The notes below the pieces were generated by a model. It did no database searches and was not told where the DNA came from. It was given only the letters and a program-made list of their open reading frames with translations. Both the position numbers and the translations under genes were made by a program. This document shows, in pieces, positions 15,601 through 28,640 of a stretch of DNA of 64,000 nucleotides; the stretch's first letter is position 1, and each line of letters begins with the position of its first letter. Source of the DNA: Lineus longissimus (Eukaryota; Nemertea; Pilidiophora; Heteronemertea; Lineidae). The DNA is taken from NCBI RefSeq assembly GCF_910592395.1, contig NC_088310.1, positions 20,467,501 through 20,531,500 of the forward strand, read 5' to 3'.

Positions 15601-18600
15601 ACTTAATCGTTCCTCATTATGATGATTACTTTTTGGGTCATCGATAGCTTCTTTCCACTGACGCCCATTGTTCCTTTCGTAAACTCCATCGGTGGTAGAA
15701 AGGGCATCGAGGGTTGCATTACCTTCACTGGATGTTCAGTACGATATACATTGTGTTGCACACGCGATTTCTCTCAACGCTTGTTGTAATTGTTTTAAAC
15801 AAAATCATGCTCTGGCATTACCATCTGATTTACGTCCATATTTATTACACCTAATATGTATAAGTCTGAAGTGATGACGAAATGAGAAAATTAGTATTGT
15901 TCACAGCGCAGTTTTGTCTCTTGATTCTTTGGGTGTCTTCTCGTCGAACTAACCTTCTGACTTCGCAGAGGTCCGAGAACAACGCCATTTCGACAGAGAC
16001 AGGTCACTTCCTAATATTTTTCTGTGATTCGTTTTATGTGTCTAATACCTTGTCTCTTCGACTGGTATATTGTCAGCATCTCTTCTAGTTTGTTCTCACG
16101 TTACGGTCATGGCTATAGTTGTTTAAAATTCTTTAAACTGCTTGTTTAAAACACCAGTCATAGTTGACGATAGTTAACGCACATTTACATACAATTCCCA
16201 TCTACAGATGACAAGATAAACAGATAAAGGGCATTACTTTTAAAAGTCTTTTCAACATTAGTACAAAGTGTTTCTCTCATATTTCGATCACCTTAAGCAA
16301 TATATTTTCTATGGTACAATAATGAAAATTATTCATATAATATATAAACGTCTCGGAGATTATATTGAGTGTTTTGTTCATATTAAATGCTATGTGTGTT
16401 CACAATCCCCGACAGGCACGAACGATTGTGCAAAATATCGTAAAAATGAACTGATATTAATCTATTGTGCTCTGTTTTCCTCGCTTACAATCGGTTATCA
16501 AATTTTAATGGTATTCTGTTTCTTCTCGAGAAGGCCTGTATTGTATTTATAAGCGCCTCAAGGACATTTACGAACGTATTGAAATATCTTTGCAAGCAAC
16601 CACACAATGTAATAAAGGTTTGAAAAAAATACTCAAATCACTGAATTTGACAAATGCATAATAACCAAGTCATTCTATGTCATCTTGTGACGTGACATGA
16701 TCAGGAGATAAAAAAGCATCACGCGTCGTTTCTGATACTTTAGGTGATCTAATCATATCGGTTACTCTAAACTCGCCACAAAGAATACATCCTGACAACT
16801 TCATGATTGTAAACAATACTTCTAAGTGACATATACCATTATGGAGTTTTTCCTCAGGTTCGCCACAAATCTTCCGCCGCGGCAGTGTTCATCTCAAGAT
16901 ACGCAGATAACTTCTGATGGACATCACCCTGTGACGTCTCTTGAACAAAAAAACAACAAGTAATTTTCGGACATGTCTTTTTCTCACGATTCCAGTGCCG
17001 TCTTCTGATGGTATCTAAGCCAAAAACGCCGCTCTCACAAAGAATCCAACCAGCAATGTCTTCGACTTAAGTCTATTCTGTCAAACCTAATAATTAACTG
17101 TAGGGTCGTATTTCAGTCGATTTGGTGCTCGCTCGACTCGTGTTGGTAACAATCGTACACGGTTGACACATAGAATAATTAAGAAGCCACCGCAAATCAA
17201 CTTGTGTTCCCCTGTGTTCACCGGAAAGGATGTTTGTGCAATCATTGTCCGGATATGGAAAATATGACGGATGATGCGCGCGCGCGTGAGCGCACCGAAC
17301 GCCATTCCGCTCATAAAATGAATACAGTTACAACCAGTAATACAGTTGCAAGATGTTCACAGGAACAAAGAACATGAGATACTTCCCTGACGGATTCTGT
17401 ATCTTGTTTCAAATGATCATGTGTCAGTGATGACGAAGGATGGGTTGAACTGTCAGCAATGTATTGGTTTTTAATTAGGGCATGTTATTAAACTGAAGGG
17501 TACAATATTGGGGAAGAAGTTTTTGATAGGCGATCACGTGCTGTTGGCAAAGGCTGACAAGGCGTTATCTTTGATGACATGGTCTGTCGTGAGATAAATG
17601 AGGGTGTAATTAGACTTTGGTGTGTCTGACAGTCTTAGAGACTACGATTGAGGTGAGCTCTTGTGTAACCATTGTAGAATACAACAATTATTACGGGTTT
17701 TGAAAAACAGAAACTTTAAACCTCAAAGGTTATAGTTCATGAGAAAGGCAGAGTCATGCAACCATTGAAAAATACAACAATTGCTAAACGGACGTTTGAG
17801 AACCCATTAGGCCGGCTTGCTCGCTCTTGGAAGTGTCAATGGGAAAAGTTGCTGCTGTACATTTTTTTACTCACTAGGTCATCAAATGTAAAGTGTACAA
17901 CTGAGACGGACCCATGTAGTGCGAGCTGCCTTTTCACAAGGGTGAATCGATGATATGTTATTTCGCAGCACAGCTTAATTGACTTCGCACAAAGATAGTG
18001 ACGGGTTCGTCATGGTGATCATCGATCGAAGATGGGTGATCTTATCGACTTCGTGGACCTGATGAACCAAAGTTTGTCGTGTTAGACTAATCAAAGCTCA
18101 GGCGAATGAGTTTATATAAATGAATGAATTTGTCGCTCGCTCTATATTCAATTAGATATTCACTCGTCACACTCTTACACTCATTCAATGATTCTTCATG
18201 AAGAAGTAGTATCATTCGTTCCCAACGTCGTCATAGATATTGAATGAAAGTTTGCATCCGATCATTAAGAAACAAACGTTCTCTGAGTAGACCATTGTAC
18301 CATCAACAAACTTGGCCAGCATGAAACACGGTTAATTACAACATTTTGAATGAAGAATTTTTCCGCCATGATTGGATGGAAATTGTCTGCTATCAAGGAA
18401 TCCCGGCTCGTTTTCCGATTCCACGACTAGAAGTTAAATAACGCGTGACTTATTACTTCTGACAGTGTGAATCTTGAAGGGACGCTCGCAATGTGATTGG
18501 TACCCTGCTGCGCACGCGCGTGCCTTGATCAATGTCCGCATGCGCGACCAGCCCAATTCCTTCCGTCGCGCTGCCGGGCGAGTTTTCCGTTCCGATCAGT

Positions 18601-21600
18601 TTTGACAATGGTGAGGCTCATTAACGCTAGTCAATTCTCGATTGATACGGATTGCATAAGTTTGGCGCTCATCGGCCTTTATTCCTACACGTTCTGGCCA
18701 TCCCTTTGATTCAGCTTTAATGAAGACAGCCTCGTGTTCTCGACATTGGGCTCCCCGACTTTGCCATAGTTCGTAACATTCAATTATCGAGCTTGATTTG
18801 AGATACCCCCTTATGACTACTGCTGGAAGAATAAGCCAGTTAAAGACAAATGCCTGAAAAGACTGGCAGTCGACTTTCACGTGGCGCGTATTTACGTCAC
18901 CTGCTAAATACTCGACTCGCTAATGATCGAGACACAAGCCAATCCGCATTTTGACTGACACTGCATCTGAAGCAGGGACACATCGCAACCTTGCGAGGAC
19001 ATCATGACTTAACATAGGAACCAGGCGTACCTGTTTTAAAGTAACAGACTCTCCATCCAAAGTTCTGACGAACCCAGACTGCCCAACCTCAGTCTGTTCT
19101 AAAAACACAAAATGGAACAATTCGAATTTGGTTGAATTTCACATCAGGTAGAACACTGTAGATATACCAATTCATTACACAATGAACATCCACGCCAGCC
19201 TGAAGTCAGTTGCATCGGAATGACCCTTGCAACTGTAAGCACTCATCTTCCAAATGGTTGGAGTCGTCCCTGGAGACCAGTCCAACAGGTACCATCACTG
19301 ACAAGAGAAACCTGACAAACTGTAGTTATCTGCCCCCGATCTTAATGGCTTTGTCTTGTACTCCACCGTGCAGAGCACTCATTACTGCTTTACCCCCAGA
19401 GCAACGAGGTAAATCCGCGAAAAATTAGGGCCCACCTCCTTATCATCAAAAATATCATGGCCTCATTATAAGACAATCATGCTCCACAATAGGCAATGAA
19501 GATTTGAGAAGGCGATGATTGCCAGCGAAAGGTACGAGTCCGCGATGGAAACTGACATCCCCCAAGTCACAAATTTTAGCTCATAAAAGACACTAAGAAC
19601 AATTGGAGTTAGTCTTAATGAGGAGATCTGGTTGTGTAGCGGCCAACTTCGTTTTTCACGGCAGGACAATGAGGCTGGTGGGATATCAAAGCTGACTTGT
19701 TCGAACCGCCGGCTGACATCGTGATCACCAGGCAAAATAATGACCCATGCAGCTTCAATAGTACGCGGCTTTGCTTTGCGCATGCGGCAGAACACGTGGT
19801 CGCCCTTAGACATGACGGAAATAAAAGAAAAAAACTCTCGGATGCGTACGGGGGAAATGGGCGTCAGACAGGTGTGCCAACGACCATAGTTTAAATGAAA
19901 ACTTTATAAAACGCTTTAATAACTTTAGAATGGAAGAAGCAGCTAATAAAAGTTTATAGACAATCGTCTTGCTGTTCGGACACCAGGTCACCTATCTTGA
20001 ACTTGGCGCTTCTTACTGGGACCCAGCGGGCGGACGAAGTCAACAACTGTTCCCCCGGGCTTCGCATGGTTTTAAGAAGTTGAAAACGATTTTCAAATGC
20101 GTTGTAGGAAAAGTCAAAGCTTTTGAGAAGATGCCTAATTATCCTAGTTGAAAGCGCCAACGGGGGCCTCTCCTTGGATAGTTATTTTCTTGTGTCTTAC
20201 TTGAACCTTTCTTCTGACCCTTCAGCTGCAAGAAGAGATGAAGCGTGTCCGTCAATGGGAGGGTTTTGTTACGAGCCAAAAAAACTGGGTATTTTTTTGT
20301 TTGAAGAGTTGTCTCTAGGTAATTAGAAAATACAACAATTTCAATACAGAGAAAATTAAAATTGAAAAATGAATGGTATACAAAGACATTTTTATCGCGA
20401 ATTTGTACTCCAAACACTAGCTCCTTGGGGTGCTTTTAAGAACATGCTAAAACGTGTCCCTGGCAAAAGAAATTAATCTTTAAAAAATTGTACTCATGGT
20501 CCCAAAAAATTGATAGACGCAGAATACAATAAACATTGAACGATTTTACCTAGGGTCCTTTAAAAGACTCGTGTCCTTAGCTTCGCAATCTTTCTGATGG
20601 ATCTTGTAATGTGGGTAGATACTGGTGCGACACCTTCGGGTCCCCTTTTGCATAACGGAACCCTCGGCTGTTCAGGTGTGGGCTATGGGATGGAGTTACA
20701 TTTCTCCGCCAAAGCGCCATACCCCGGAGCCAAGTAGAATTTAATTAAAGAAAACTTCGACCTGTTCTTGACAAGTTTAAAAAGAAACAGAGACGGTGTA
20801 GGTTTAATTTCAAATTTGTGTAAGGTTGGAATATCCTTTGGCACTACATGTCACCTGTTTGCATCACCAACGAGGATAACGAGCAAGGTATACTTTCTCT
20901 AGATTTAATCAAATTCAAATAAAAGAGATTTCTTGACGTTTAGATCTTTCGATTTTGATTCGTACCTTATTAAGGACCGCTCAGCCGCAAAAGTCACATG
21001 CCGGACCAGATAAGGAGCCAACACTGATCTTTATCAACACCTTTTTCCTCCTCATTATAGCTATTATCAATGTTGAACATCAGGTGGGTTTTGTACTGGC
21101 AACATAATTACCCCCTTAAACATCTCCGATCACTTTCATTAGAATTTAAAATTAGATATGGAAAGTTGTGAAAAAGTCATCAATGTTTGCGCCATTGTGA
21201 GCGAGGGGTATTCATTTCTTTCAAACACTAATGATATTTTCAGCCTTCATGACCTAACATGGAAACGTCTTGGTATCGGTTTAGGAATCATATGGTAACT
21301 AGCTGGTTATGAGGAGTGTCTCCAGGCTGATGTCTTGACCAATGTTTATTATGTAACAGGGTTTTGCTGGCGTCTTTCTCGTTTCTTCGGCACTGACAGC
21401 CGATGATCTTACTGAGATGTGTTGCAGGCAACGCCTTTAGGTATCACAAATACGACGTGATTATGTGATCTAAACCACACCTTCGAGACTGATGGCTGAT
21501 TTGAAAAGTGCAAATGTCCACATTTCAGAACGACTGAAACTTAACAAGCGGTGTTGTCCACGTTTCGCTGATAGGAAACGCAAGATGTGAAAAACTTACA

Positions 21601-23034
21601 CTGACGGAAAGTAGACGTAGAATATATTATACCAAACAGATAATAAGCAGACAACGAAGAATGTTTTGTTCCTTTATGGTCAAAATAGCGACCATAAACT
21701 GAACGTATAAGATAACATCGTACCTTGAAGGTATCAAAAATAGGAGTAAGAGATTGCTCTTATAAATAGCTACTTGTCACTTTTCCTTTGTTGACAAAAA
21801 GCCATTGGGAGAATAAGATGGAAAAAGCAATTTAAAGAAAATGCCAATTAACAATGATTTCCTGGTGTGAGATGGGGAAAAATAGCGCTGTAGGATAATA
21901 TGGAATTGAAAATTGTATTCTTAAAAAGCAATTTTGAGTCATAAAGATTTTTACACCTGCCTGCTGCTGAAAACGGACTGCTTTGACTTTGTAAACAATA
22001 TTGTGATACCTTGATTTGAGGTATGAGATGGTACGACACAAGTTAGGCTGTCACTAAACCTGGTGATCATATTGAAGAAATAAATCTTTAAAAATCCATG
22101 ACTTGCGTCCATGATGCCATTTTTTACTACGTCCTATTCCAGTGCATTGGGATATGCTGAACCCTAAAAAAGAATCAGAAAACTAGCGGTTGAGTCTGCA
22201 CGCCAATTACTGCAAGCGCGAGCGAATCTGAACCCTAGTAACAAAAGTATTCCCATGGCCAGAGAAAGGATCTATTGGTCACTCTCCATGAGGTATTGGC
22301 AAATAGTCATTTGTAAGAATGCCATGGCCAGCTTTCCGGGTTGAAAACATTGCTCCAAGGCCGTATGTACACCCACACAGAGATTGAAAGCTCAGATTGG
22401 TTGTTTTCCCCTATACGAAGGTTCAATTAATATGGTTTGAAAGTCAGAATGTTTTGTTGATCCGGTTATTATTCTGTGTTATGAAAATTTACGGGATCAG
22501 TACTTTGTTTTCTTTCTTGTTACCAGAAAATGATGCTGTTGGTTGCGCAGACGAGGTTGGTTGCAGTGACGTTTCTCTCATTTTTATAACGAAGGGAGTG
22601 TAAATTCCCCCTGGTTTTCCAGAATGCGCGTTCGATTCAGATGCGAGGGCGTCATTGGCCAAACTACATCTAGTTGCATTATTGAGGATGTCGGTTCCTC
22701 TCTAGGGATGAAGAAGAATTTCTGGTACCAAGGAACACTCTTTTTCAAGGCTGTACCCAGCGCCTCGTAAAAATAGTGTACCCATTCCCTGCCGTTCTGG
22801 CGATTGCCTTCTTGATGCCGCAGGCGAGATGAACGGTCCATTTTGTCTTAGATAATAGTAAGTATGATTCGAATGATTCTCTCGCACATGTTTAAGTGGA
22901 TATTTCTGGGGTATTCTCCCAGAAAAGGCAACAGTCCGATAAAATGGCTGTCGCAAAGGCACGGAATTGTCGAACGTAGGGCCTATTTTGCTAAGAGCGT
23001 GACCTCAGGCGTATTAAGTGTAGTTTGACCTGTT
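9651..23034. other. Gene-free desert, second part
   Basis: No gene is supported. Long frames at 10767-11108 (plus), 11235-11579 (minus) and 13759-14094 (minus) have no recognisable domain or splice context. At 10937-11001 the word ATGTGCAAAAGGGG occurs twice, flanking the pair GCCATCTTGAATG / GCCATATTGAATG; this resembles a scrap of a dispersed repeat. Near 14816-15120 a GC-rich stretch ends in AGCGCTATAGAAAATG, which resembles a SINE or LINE tail, but the element is not defined. Homeodomain-type TAATTA words are scattered throughout. Confidence 0.5.
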
Positions 23035-23218
23035 AGAGAGGTTCAGATTTTGATCCGAGAACGAGAACGAAGTGATTTATTTCTCTGGTTGACGCCATCC
23101 AGTCAAGTTGATTGTTTTGTGTTATTGTTTCTAGGCAAACCGGATATTAAGACCCACATGCAACGCGATATCCGTCTAAAATGCCACCTCGTTCTCGGAT
23201 TAAAATCTAAACTTCGCT
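23035..23218. mobile_element. MITE-like element with terminal inverted repeats
   Basis: The left end (23035-23065) and the right end (23188-23218) are imperfect inverted repeats of about 31 bp. The inner 25 bp of each arm (23041-23065 and 23188-23212) differ at only two positions. The core shared word is ATCCGAGAACGAG. About 122 bp separate the arms and there is no open frame, as expected of a non-autonomous DNA-transposon derivative. A target-site duplication was not clear, so class and exact ends remain open. Confidence 0.6.
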
Positions 23219-26200
23219 ATTGATAAATAGGTGCATTGGATAGCCTAACTCTCCAAATACTTGCTCTTGCAGTGCATGTTACATGTAGAACGATGACTTT
23301 AGTCAAGAGTCAAAGTCAGCTTCTTTTTGGGGAAAGGTTTTTATAAATACTGAAATGTAAAAGTCCTTAGAACATGACAGATAAATGTCGGATGTAATTG
23401 TTTATTTGGGCGTGCCAAGGAACGAGTTTTTATACGAAGTAAATCAGACGAAAATCCAGCTCATCAAAATATGAGGCTGACTGCATTTTCATTTGCAACA
23501 TTTGTTGGTTTTGGGTGGGGCTCATTGTCTAAGTACATGTTAAATGAGGGGAAGAATTTTGGCAGAACTTCCTCCGTGATTTTCCACATGATATAGCCCT
23601 ATTTCGCAATGCCCACATCAAAAAGCCGGAGTGCAAAAAAGTGCCGCTCCGAAAGCCTGTTAATGAGGGGCGTGTCGAGAGGCTCTTGACTGCCGTGGCC
23701 GAATAAAAATACCGAGAATCATCGTCGCATCCGAAACCAATGATTTTCCGACCAGTATTTAATGACAAGGCACAGAAAGGGAAAAACTTGAGATGACTTT
23801 CCCTGCGGCTATTTCGCCAGCATCTTTTCTCGCCCAGTTCGTCTGACTAGTTCTGCCACTTCTTTCTGGAGTCAGGGACTTCGTGACTGAAAACCAGTGG
23901 CTAAACATAATGGTCAATGTTGGTCCTTTAATCAACCGTTTCTTGATTGTGAATTGTTTCAGCTTAACTTGAGTGGTTCAGCCTAGATTTTGTGCGATCG
24001 TTTGCTGAAAATGTACAAAAGTCGCTGCCTATACATGATTAGCATGCCCTCCACCAGACTTCTTCTCATAATTGACAGGGATATCCCGCTCAAGGTATCG
24101 CTAACTTTCGAACAAAAAAAACATTATTAATTGATCAGCGAAAGAAAACCTACAAATCAAGACACGAAATTCTATCCGAAAATGACAATTTGATATACAC
24201 TCCAATATTCAATAAAATCTCAAGGAAAACATCATTAGTTTGAAAATGAAAATCCGTCTTTGATAAACGCAATTTCTTTAGCAGCGCTTCATTAAACCTT
24301 GTCAATAACTGCTCATGGTTGCAAGAACACTCTGACAAGAACATTGGCCAAATATAATGGTCAGTGCTTGTCTTTTAATCAACTATGCGGTCGCTTGTTT
24401 GTGGTGCCTCTTCAACGGTACGGTAGGGAGGCGTGCCTCCGTGCGGTTGAGCGGGCCTGATTCAAGTCGTAAACCTCATAATGGCCGTGAGATTACACGA
24501 TCCAGTTCTTCCTTACCCGCCATGACATCCTGATGACATTATTTCCGTGCGGCAGAGCCAGAGCGGTATTCAACGACCACGAGTGCGTAAGGTTTAATTA
24601 TCTGTGCTAAACGAGTGGAAATCGTCTCTTCAATTCTCATTAGATCGTCCGGGATAATCATAGATTTGCGAGCATAATTAAAGGTTGTACGTACCGTCCT
24701 GATAGGACCTGATTCTAATGAACCGAGAAATGCGTCAGTAATACAAATTATTGACAGTTATCTGTTGATAAGTTCTCCCAATTGTTTTGACAATATGTTT
24801 CCAACATTTTCTAACATTGCTACAAATCCGGTCAATTATAGACGGTCTCTTCTGATACCGTTCGTTGGTTGAAGACACCTGTTGTTATGCAACTTACTTT
24901 CGGACAAAATACGGGTCTTGGTCGTGTTTGCTCTGTTATCGTCATCTTTACAACATAGCCGCTTCGGTAGCCATCTTCAATTGCACACTAATTAACTGAG
25001 CAAAAACGCTTCAAGTGATGATATCGTGATTGTTCTCAATTTTTCTGTTAGAGACCAGATCGGTGTCAAGATTTTGCTGCTTTTAGGTCCGTCAGACTAG
25101 TGAAATGTTTGGACCTCACATTATGCGGCTCAATCTTGAATACAATGTAACGATTCACATTATTGTCAAATAATCCATAGTGACCATCGTGCATAACTTA
25201 CATCTTATTATTTACTTGTTTATTGTATATACAAAGCGATAACGGTACAAAATATTCACCTGGTCCAAGAAGTTGAAGGTCTTGGTCCCCTCCCCAATAG
25301 ACAAAGGCAAGATACGGCGTCCGCGACTCCCTCGGTCCGAAAGAATGGGACGCTAAAGCCCCTGGCATGGGCTAGTAAAGGTCGAATTTGGTACAACGAG
25401 GCCAGCAATTGAAGTTACAACAGTACAATTATTAATAAGATAAACGTACCTCACTATTGTCAGATAATGTGCAGAATTGAGATAGAATAGAAAGAATCAA
25501 ATGCTCGATTAAAGACACTTTGGGGTGTTTGAAGATGGGAGGGTTATCTTGTTAGGAACCGTGAGTGGGTGGTATAGGCGCACACCTGTGCATTGTTAGT
25601 ATTGACCGGCAAATCCGAAAAGGAACTCAACAATTAAAGCAAACCATTGTTAAACACTCAAAATCTCCATCTTCTGAAAAGGTCTGAATTGTCGCCCAAT
25701 TCCCTGCGGTTTCATTCTATCGCCGCGGACCTTAGTCCAGGACCTTTAAGAACTAATCTCGCGCCTTAAAGAAACAATATCTCTGAAAGCCAGTTAGAAG
25801 ACAATGACGTATGAAGACGATGATTTGAAAAATATATCTGAATGCGGGAAACTCGATGCTCCCCTTCACTTGAAACGTGTTCTGAATTAATAAGTTCCAT
25901 TGAAATACACTTTTTGACAAAGCGCTATCAAAGACACGGTTAACGCCCAATAAATTAGTCTTTTGTACCATCTGAATATGGACAATAAGATGAACAGAAA
26001 GATACTGAAGTCCGATTTGTTTAAAGTTTTTCAGTTTATGAGGGTGGCGAGGCAGGTGCGTCGGCGACCTTTTTACATCCAGTCAGAGTAGTTTTTTGAG
26101 TATTTCTGTGGTTTTCCGAGTTCCTTTCTACTAGTATTTAGTTCTGGCCACGTGCTTATCAGGTTCAGTTGTATTTTTTTCAGACGGCCACTTATGATTT

Positions 26201-28469
26201 TCTTTTTCATGTTCGATTGTTTTCATTCATTAAAGACACTAGATTATATTTCTAAAGAACTAAATAAAAGAAAAACACCCAGGGTTGTTTTTACGATTGT
26301 CTGAAACACGCTTTTCAGTCCAGTTTAAAAGCATTGCGTTTCTGTCCTCGTCAATGCAGTCGAGTCACACTTGAGACTGGTGTTTGGGAGGAAAATCGAA
26401 TGAAGGCGAAGTATTTTTCTTAAATCAGCAAATCAGGTGGTGTTGGCAGTTGGCTAACGTGCAGACTCGGCTACAGTAGCTTTTTGTCTCCTAGCAGAGT
26501 TCAGTTAGGGCACTAGGCTACATAGCAGAGCCTCGTTTCGAGTGTAGTTCGCCGAATAAGCGGATTACAGACGTATAGCACGAAGCGATTTTTTAAGTGG
26601 TGTCATGTTCTTTTCTCTTTGTGAATAGCAGTTATATATTTCATACTAAATATAAATTTTAGTTGCCAAAAAGGCCCTGGTTGACGAAATGCCTAGGCAT
26701 GATGGCTCGTAACCGCATCCCGAGACGTCGTTTAAACTATGTACATTGATGTTTATTTTTGGTGTGCTCCTGGTTTGGAAGATGGAAAAAATATGGTGGG
26801 TTTAAGACTAAAAGCACAAATAACCTCGTATCTTTCTTCTTGATGGCAGTTAGCAACCCCAGTTCCAGGTCCACCACAGTGCGTGTGATTCAGCGATCGA
26901 TGATGACGTCTCCGTATCCTTTTGTGTAGCGGTTGCATTCATACAGACTCCAATTGCCCCAATCAGCCATAATTACTCATTACCGAGAAGTTTCCCACCA
27001 CACGTAAATGAAATGGGCAAACGTCGAAATTGCTTCATAGAGTGTATTTATCGATCTGTTAACGGAACTGACCATGTGAATATCTTGGGAGTCGAGTAGC
27101 CAACGGTCAGGGCAATGTCCGGCACTTTGTCCAAAATTGATTTTAGAAGATTTTCCACGCTAATTTGAAGGATTCTCACAAGAACTTCCAACCCATCACG
27201 CTGGTACTTCCGACAATCACTTGTTATGTGACGTAATCCTCGCGCATGCACCCTCCTTCACCAGCAGCGCGCAACAGAGGAACATAAATTTGGCGCGTAT
27301 CTCAACGATTGACTTTTCAAAAGCTTTCAAATTCGACAATGGTTATGCCCATGTTGGCGGAAACATTACGTTTGTTACGTGAGTTAGACTAACAATGAAG
27401 ACATTGCGTGAATCACTGAAAGTTTTAAATAAGGGGCATGGAGACAAGTTGAGACCACATCCACACGCTCGTTATTGGATCTCGAGCGCACGCATCAAGT
27501 AAACACACCTACTTTTCCCAGAGTTATGCTCATTGAACTATCAAGTGTCCTAAAAATGTTCCTTATGATTACACTGTCTTTGCCAAAGGAAACTCTATTA
27601 CTGCTAGTTCCAAGTGAAAAAATATGTTGCCACAATCACAACCATGCATTTATTTGTAAAGATCATCTTAGCATATTGCGTGTTTCTCAATCAAAGAAAT
27701 AAATGCATTCATTCCAATTTACACTAATTGGCAAGCAGAGGCGATCTCAAAGAATTGCGTCTTAACATCAATTATTTGGGTATGTATTCTCACATTCACC
27801 TCATCACTCTCGTCTGTTGTTCACGCATCCCAGCGATTCGCGAGAACGTGACTTAAGCGGTCCGAACGTCATGTTCTTGTTCATGAAACACAGGTAAACA
27901 TTTGGCAATACGGCTGTAATTATTGACAGGATTTGCGCGAAGCTTGGCCAAATTATCGCGCCTTTCCAAGCAAATGAGCTCCCGTCTTTTTGTTATCGTG
28001 GTACCAAGTGCGAAAGAGATTCAAATAGCGTTCTGTACGTGTCTCTGCATTCAGTATCCGTGGTGCGGATGCTTAGGCAGTCACTGGAAGTTACTAATTC
28101 TTAGATATCAAGTTATTGATAATGAAAAACCCGCGAGTTGACGGACTGAAGGAGAATGCCGTTGAAAGAGGCATTTGTAAACGATGTAGGAAAGCGTTTG
28201 TTCATGATAAGCAAAGTATACGCCACCTTTTGAAGTATTGTGTGCAAATTTTTTAATCGGCCATTTATAGAATGGGCCTCTTGTTGATAATATCACGGCT
28301 TAGTTGGTGCCGACTTTATATTACGTTTTAAAGGACATGAAGCACATATTTATTGACGAAACGGCTGTCATTTCACCGGAGTGCTGAGTCTTGTATAAGC
28401 CTAGTTGCATATAAAGGTATTTTCAGGCACACCACGGCCTTCGGATTACTCACTTGACAGCCCCTCTCT
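23219..28469. other. Gene-free desert, third part
   Basis: No gene is supported. A 43-bp direct repeat (about 81 percent identical) occurs at 23895-23937 and 24342-24384. The rest is non-coding AT-rich sequence with homeodomain-type TAATTA words. The minus-strand frame at 27048-27251 shows no recognisable domain and no splice partners. Confidence 0.55.
23895..24384 (+). repeat. Pair of 43-bp direct repeats 447 bp apart
   Basis: The stretches at 23895-23937 and 24342-24384 align without gaps at 35 of 43 positions. Both contain ATAATGGTCA and TTTAATCAAC. The interval between them is not obviously repeated. They could be two fragments of one dispersed family or remnants of element termini. Confidence 0.5.
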
Positions 28470-28640
28470 TTCGCCTCAAACACTCTCTGCACCGAACGAT
28501 GCAACAGCCATCCATCGTATACGGCATCTTCCCCTTTCTCATTTGTCTCCAACATCTCCGGTTGCCACTCCATCAGTATCTTGGGAAGCCTTCAAAGTTC
28601 CTTTCGACACACGTGCCCTAACCAACGTATAGCCTGTTCT
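28470..28640 (-). mobile_element. Non-LTR retrotransposon fragment (end of reverse-transcriptase ORF)
   Basis: Read on the minus strand from 28639, the frame gives RWLGHVCRKEL, a stop, then RLPKILMEWQPE. This matches the well-known C-terminal signature of many non-LTR (LINE) polymerase ORFs, of the form RWLGHVxRxxxxRLPKxxxxWxPE. A stop codon lies inside the signature and no polymerase palm motif is found nearby, so this is a dead, 5'-truncated or internally deleted copy. The exact clade cannot be told from this short piece. Confidence 0.55.
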
